Source of the DNA: Psychrobacillus psychrotolerans
GTDB lineage: Bacteria; Bacillota; Bacilli; Bacillales_A; Planococcaceae
Assembly (NCBI RefSeq): GCF_900115805.1
Contig: NZ_FOXU01000002.1
Location: 477,092 to 541,091, forward strand
DNA length: 64,000 nt
Reading direction: 5' to 3'
Shown here piece after piece: positions 60,486 through 64,000 of the stretch. Numbering within the stretch: the stretch's first letter is position 1; each line of letters begins with the position of its first letter. The notes below the pieces were generated by a model. The model saw only the letters and a program-made list of their open reading frames with translations, was not told the origin of the DNA and did not search any database. Position numbers and translations under genes: made by a program.

Positions 60486-61865
60486 TTACAGCTTGTTTAA
60501 TTGGATAATTACTTTGGTTCCATGAGGTACAACACTTTCAAAAGAAAGAATACCTTCATGTGATTGTATAACTTCCTGAACAATCGCTAGCCCTAGTCCA
60601 CTTCCCTCAATCTGAGTAGAACGAGCCTCATCCTCTCTATAAAATCTTTCAGTCCATTGGTTATATTTAGTATGCTTACTCCCACTTCCCGTGTCCTGAA
60701 CAGTGACAGTTACAAATTCTTCTCTTTCTTCTAAAGCAATATGTATTTCCCCCGGAGAGTGATTATACTTTATAGCATTAGAAATAATATTTTCCCAAAC
60801 ATACTCAAGCATTTCACTATCACCGTATATAATTACAGGTCTTAACTTTATATTAATAGATATCTCTTTTTCATCCAGTAGCCACCTAAATTTTTGAATG
60901 ACTTGTTTTAACTGAATATCTAGTGAAAAGAATTCTTTTTTTGTACGGCTGTGAGCTTGATCAAATGAAGTAAGAACTAGTAGCTGCTTCATAACATTTG
61001 AGAGCCGCTTGGATTCTTGTTGAATAATTGTAACGTACTTTAAATGATCAATCGGGTTTAGATCTCCCTCTTTTAATAAATGAGCATATCCTTGTATATT
61101 CAAAAGTGGTGTTTGAAAGTCATGGGATACTCTGGAGATGAATTCCTTTTTGTACCGATCAGTTGCATCCAGTTGCTTGGCCATATTTCGAACGCTATCT
61201 GCTAGTTGTCCTATTTCATCTCGCTGATATACCGGTAACTCTGCTTGGAAATCTTCATTAGCTATTTTATTTGTTGCTATCGTCAATTTAGTTAACGGCA
61301 CAACCATTATTTTAGCCACTACCAACATCGCTATCACACTTAAAATAATCATTATCGCCACTAATCCACCTAATAACAGATGAATTTCATTGAATAAGAA
61401 TTTAATATTCGGTCGTTGAAATAAAGCATAATTTTCCCCTCCGTAGGTAAACGAGACACCAACCGTATTAGTTAATTCATTTGAAAAATAACCTGTTATA
61501 AAAGTTTCTTTAGGAAACTCTCTCATACCATGATAAGTTTCCCCACTTAAAACACTTTCAACAATTGTCTGATCAATCTTCTGAACTCGAAATTCACCCC
61601 CGTAAGCTCTTTTAAACCCATTTTCGCCTACGACGTATAACTGATATCCCGTATTGCCTAATGAGTGGAGAAGAGGATCCAGCTCACTATTAGACATATT
61701 AATACTTTCAACAATTGATCTTGCAACTAATACATTTTTTTCATCATTTTTCTCCTTAAGATTGTGGTGGTAATACGTATTTACTACCATAAATCCCAAC
61801 GTTCCACTAGCGATCATTATCAACAGGGTCATCCACACGAACTTACTATATAAAGTTTTCATCAT
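60486..61865 (-). CDS. Sensor histidine kinase
   Basis: 459 aa. Two membrane helices (about 12-30 and 162-186) flank an extracellular sensor domain of about 130 residues, followed by HAMP (about 187-238), HisKA with H248 in ISRVSHDFQTPL, and HATPase_c (ENIISNAIKYN; DTGSGSKHTKYNQWTERFYRED; GSGLGLAI). The G1 box reads DTGSG. The stimulus is unknown; the neighbouring MMPL gene suggests membrane or amphiphile stress. Overlaps the response regulator stop by 4 nt (ATGA). Confidence 0.9.
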   Translation of the reverse strand: MMKTLYSKFVWMTLLIMIASGTLGFMVVNTYYHHNLKEKNDEKNVLVARSIVESINMSNSELDPLLHSLGNTGYQLYVVGENGFKRAYGGEFRVQKIDQTIVESVLSGETYHGMREFPKETFITGYFSNELTNTVGVSFTYGGENYALFQRPNIKFLFNEIHLLLGGLVAIMIILSVIAMLVVAKIMVVPLTKLTIATNKIANEDFQAELPVYQRDEIGQLADSVRNMAKQLDATDRYKKEFISRVSHDFQTPLLNIQGYAHLLKEGDLNPIDHLKYVTIIQQESKRLSNVMKQLLVLTSFDQAHSRTKKEFFSLDIQLKQVIQKFRWLLDEKEISINIKLRPVIIYGDSEMLEYVWENIISNAIKYNHSPGEIHIALEEREEFVTVTVQDTGSGSKHTKYNQWTERFYREDEARSTQIEGSGLGLAIVQEVIQSHEGILSFESVVPHGTKVIIQLNKL

Positions 61866-62536
61866 ATAGACTCTTCCAACTTATAACCCACGCCACGGAT
61901 AGTAGTAATCTGTACAGACGTTTCTAGTTTAGTTAGTCGCTCTCTTACCCTTTTTATATGAACACTTAATGTTTGTTCATCTCCTTCAAAATCAATCCCC
62001 CATACTGTTTCTATTAACTGATCTCGAGTAAACACCTGGTTTGGTTTAGAAGCCAACTTAGATAGCAACTCAAACTCTTTTAATGGTAAAACTAAAATTT
62101 CCTCTCCCACTAGTACTTCAAAGCTTTTACGATTGATTAACATATTACCAAAGCGGATGTTCACATCGCTTGTTTTATCATACCTTCTTAAAATAGCGCG
62201 GATACGAAATAACAATTCCTTAGGTTCAAAAGGTTTTACTAAATAATCATCTGACCCAGCAATATATCCTTTTTCTTTATCTTCTAGTTTTCCTTTTGCT
62301 GTTAAAAGCAATACAGGAATATTGTATTGTTCTCGTATTAACCTGGTTAGTTGAAGGCCATCCATAACAGGCATCATGACGTCAATTATTGCGAGATCTG
62401 GAAGTTGACGTTCCAACATATGTAATCCCTCTGTTCCATTTACAGCTTTAATAACACGGTACCCAGATTGAGATAAATAAATCGAAATTAGTTCAAGTGT
62501 ATGAATATCATCGTCTACTGCTAATATTACTGCCAC
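61862..62536 (-). CDS. OmpR family response regulator
   Basis: 224 aa. Receiver with acidic pocket D8-D9-D10, phospho-acceptor D52 (AIIDVMMPVMDG) and K102 region (LVKPFEPKELLF); C-terminal winged helix of OmpR/PhoB type (LPLKEFELLSKLASKPNQVFTRDQLIETVW...TLSVHIKRVRERL). GTG start with GGAGGG upstream. It begins the RR-HK-MMPL run and probably activates the MMPL gene through the repeats at 60464-60479. Confidence 0.92.
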   Translation of the reverse strand: MAVILAVDDDIHTLELISIYLSQSGYRVIKAVNGTEGLHMLERQLPDLAIIDVMMPVMDGLQLTRLIREQYNIPVLLLTAKGKLEDKEKGYIAGSDDYLVKPFEPKELLFRIRAILRRYDKTSDVNIRFGNMLINRKSFEVLVGEEILVLPLKEFELLSKLASKPNQVFTRDQLIETVWGIDFEGDEQTLSVHIKRVRERLTKLETSVQITTIRGVGYKLEESI

Positions 62537-62644
62537 TTTAACCCTCCTATATAAATGTAGTTACTACGTATTGTGTCTGTTTAATTGTAATACAGCAAGT
62601 AGTTAGTAGGGAAAATATAGAAGTACTTTAAAATAGACGTAAAA

Positions 62645-62750
62645 GCCGTTACCATTTTGCTTAGTAACGATTGCTTTTTACTGCCCATCGTACCCTACTC
62701 TGACAAGAGAGACCCCGGCTATTATTGGAGACAAAGCTTAACCTCCATTT
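62645..62750 (-). pseudogene. Degenerate 5S rRNA 3' part plus rrn terminator remnant
   Basis: Aligned by eye with the intact copy at about 63638-63745 in the same orientation, shared blocks occur in the same order and near-equal spacing: CGTTACC...GTAACGA (the terminator stem, still able to pair over 6 bp), TGCCCA, CCTACTCT, ACA, CCCC, CTA, and AGCTTAAC followed by TCC. Beyond about 62750 similarity fades, and the 5' part of the 5S is missing. The helix-forming bases are damaged, so a working 5S is not expected. It lies within the 373-bp gene-free region 62537-62909. Confidence 0.75.
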
Positions 62751-62909
62751 CCCGGGCTACAAAAGCAGATAGACGGCAGATTTCTTCTATAGAGGAACTG
62801 ACTGCTGATAACTTTTTGCGGGTATGTGTAAGGCAAAGGATTTTTATAGTAGAATGGGATGATGATACCTACTACTTTACTTCTGACTATAATTAATGGA
62901 GGGGATTAA

Positions 62910-63467
62910 ATGAACATTGAGAAAATATATAGTGATTTACCTATCCTTGAAACAGAACGTCTTATTCTTAGAAAAGTCACAGAAGAAGATATTGAAGATA
63001 TGTATTTGTACGGTTCAGATGAAGAAGTATCTAAGTATGTAACTTGGAATACTCATGAAACAATAGCGGATACAAAAGGTTTTGTTGAATTTGTATTGAA
63101 TAAATATGAAAATAAGCAGGTGTCACCGTGGGGAATCGAATATAAGGAAAACGGAAAATTTATCGGAACTATTGATTTTGTTTGGTGGCAACCAAATCAT
63201 AAAATTGCTGAAATCGGATATGTTATTTCTAAAGACTATTGGGGAAAAGGCCTAACTACTGAAGTAGCAAAGGAATTAGTAAAGTTTGGCTTTGAAGAAA
63301 TGGATTTGGTTCGTGTTCAAGCAAGGTGTGATGTAGAAAATATTGCTTCAGCACGAGTAATGGAAAAAGCAGGAATGACTCTTGAAGGAATAATTAGAAA
63401 AGGTATATTTGTGAAAGGAGAACATCGAGATTTAAAAATGTACTCTATCTTAAAAGAAGAGTTTTAA
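62910..63467 (+). CDS. GNAT family acetyltransferase (RimJ/RimL-like)
   Basis: 185 aa. It opens LPILETERLILRKVTEEDIEDMY, the classic RimJ/L-like start, has EIGYVISKDYWGKGLTTEVAKELVKFGFE (motif A with WGKGLT loop) and ends near ASARVMEKAGMTLEGIIRKG. Members acetylate protein N-termini, ribosomal proteins or drugs. GGAGGGG precedes the ATG. It is flanked by a decayed 5S/terminator copy on the left and the true rrn terminator on the right, so it may have been placed here by recombination at rrn sequences. Confidence 0.88.
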   Translation: MNIEKIYSDLPILETERLILRKVTEEDIEDMYLYGSDEEVSKYVTWNTHETIADTKGFVEFVLNKYENKQVSPWGIEYKENGKFIGTIDFVWWQPNHKIAEIGYVISKDYWGKGLTTEVAKELVKFGFEEMDLVRVQARCDVENIASARVMEKAGMTLEGIIRKGIFVKGEHRDLKMYSILKEEF

Positions 63468-63630
63468 TGATCTCGCTGAAATTCCAGAATGTAGATATAT
63501 TGCTAACTCACTTGGTGTGCATTTTTATTACAAACAGTATTGGTTCCCACATATTCCATGAACACTAGCTAAGATAAAAATTCATTCTATTGTTAAAGAA
63601 TTTGAAAACACACTAAATCATAAATATGTA

Positions 63631-63672
63631 AAAAGAAGTCGTTACCGATTTTAATCGGTAACGACTTCTTTT
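63631..63672 (-). terminator. Terminator of the rRNA operon
   Basis: Perfect stem of at least 17 bp, AAGAAGTCGTTACCGAT / ATCGGTAACGACTTCTT, with a TTTA-type loop, and a U run leftward (63631-63634 and beyond). It lies 3-4 nt after the 5S rRNA 3' end. Confidence 0.93.
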
Positions 63673-63675
63673 AGT

Positions 63676-63792
<117 letters not shown>

Positions 63793-63910
63793 CATATTAA
63801 CTTGAAAGACAATACTTAGTATAACACAACTAGAAAATAATTCAAGCTATTGTTATATTTTTTTTATTCTTTCAAAACTGGATAAACGACATTGTTACGT
63901 TAAACAAATT

Positions 63911-64000
63911 TGGTTAAGTCCTCGATCGATTAGTATTCGTCAGCTGCACGTGTCGCCACGCTTCCACCCCGAACCTATCTACCTCATCGTCTTTGAGGGA
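63911..64000 (-). rRNA. rrl: 23S ribosomal RNA, 3' end only
   Basis: The last 90 nt of the 23S rRNA gene, which continues beyond the right edge. The leftward strand reads GATGAGGTAGATAGGTTCGG then CAGCTGACGAATACTAATCG and ends CGAGGACTTAACCA, as in other Bacillales. The operon is transcribed leftward, 23S then 5S. Confidence 0.96.

Noticed and set aside
62657..62896. A 79-codon open frame on the plus strand
   Set aside because: It runs antisense through the 5S rRNA relic, has no ribosome binding site, and its composition resembles translated rRNA.

Overview
This is an AT-rich Firmicutes chromosome segment, most likely from the Planococcaceae (a Psychrobacillus, Sporosarcina or Lysinibacillus relative). 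The support is strong GGAGG-type ribosome binding sites, many TTG and GTG starts, a des-desK-desR cold-response locus, a csbD gene behind a textbook sigma-B promoter, an SLH-domain surface protein, a YwbE protein, and an rRNA operon whose 5S and 23S match Bacillales. The genus call is inference. I see no phage, insertion sequence, CRISPR array or tRNA.

Layout. 1-9 kb: truncated bioY with a BirA operator, small housekeeping genes, a PerM-type transporter, a Nudix hydrolase, the DbpA helicase, RecQ and an RlmI-like methyltransferase. 9-16 kb: YqeY, ferritin, a YisP-like prenyl enzyme, a Blt/Bmr-like efflux pump with its MerR regulator, an unknown membrane-anchored protein and a second MFS pump. 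16-22.5 kb: a metabolic island with an enolase-superfamily racemase/epimerase, a GNAT enzyme, a divergent unusual regulator, an NhaC-type antiporter, an M20 amidohydrolase and YwbE. 22.7-31.6 kb: SLH protein, cyclophilin, a GntR-DUF1648/DUF5808 operon, D-serine dehydratase, TrhO, an unannotated 58-aa membrane protein and a NAT-like protein. 31.8-40.4 kb: UgpBEAC with divergent GlpQ, then an SsuABC-type transporter. 40.5-46.5 kb: an M48 peptidase-ankyrin fusion and SbcCD. 46.6-51.7 kb: PutP, Des-DesK-DesR and CsbD. 51.7-58 kb: mixed genes and a PLDc_N-ABC operon. 58-62.5 kb: two-component system, MMPL transporter and a small His-rich membrane protein. 62.6-64 kb: a decayed 5S rRNA copy, a GNAT gene, then the true rrn terminator, 5S and the 23S 3' end.

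The strongest candidate for an undescribed system is the 16-22.5 kb island. A 19-bp operator-like sequence with two GTCGTTAA-type half-sites 11 bp apart lies just downstream of the -10 box of the regulator gene, and a 17/19 match lies in the same place at the nhaC promoter. The first copy also overlaps a candidate promoter for the divergent racemase-GNAT operon. A single regulator of unusual architecture could therefore control the racemase, GNAT, antiporter and itself. Racemase plus GNAT plus M20 deacylase resembles the known N-succinyl route for converting D- to L-amino acids, but the enolase-superfamily member here lacks the DxD motif of dipeptide epimerases, so its substrate is open.

A second regulatory link is an exact 18-bp operator-like sequence shared between the GntR (YtrA-type) operon near 27.3 kb and the ABC-transporter operon near 56.4 kb. 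A third notable point is the degenerate 5S rRNA plus rrn-terminator remnant at about 62.65-62.75 kb, roughly 1 kb from the intact copy. All functions are assigned by reading motifs and family resemblance; no database search was run.
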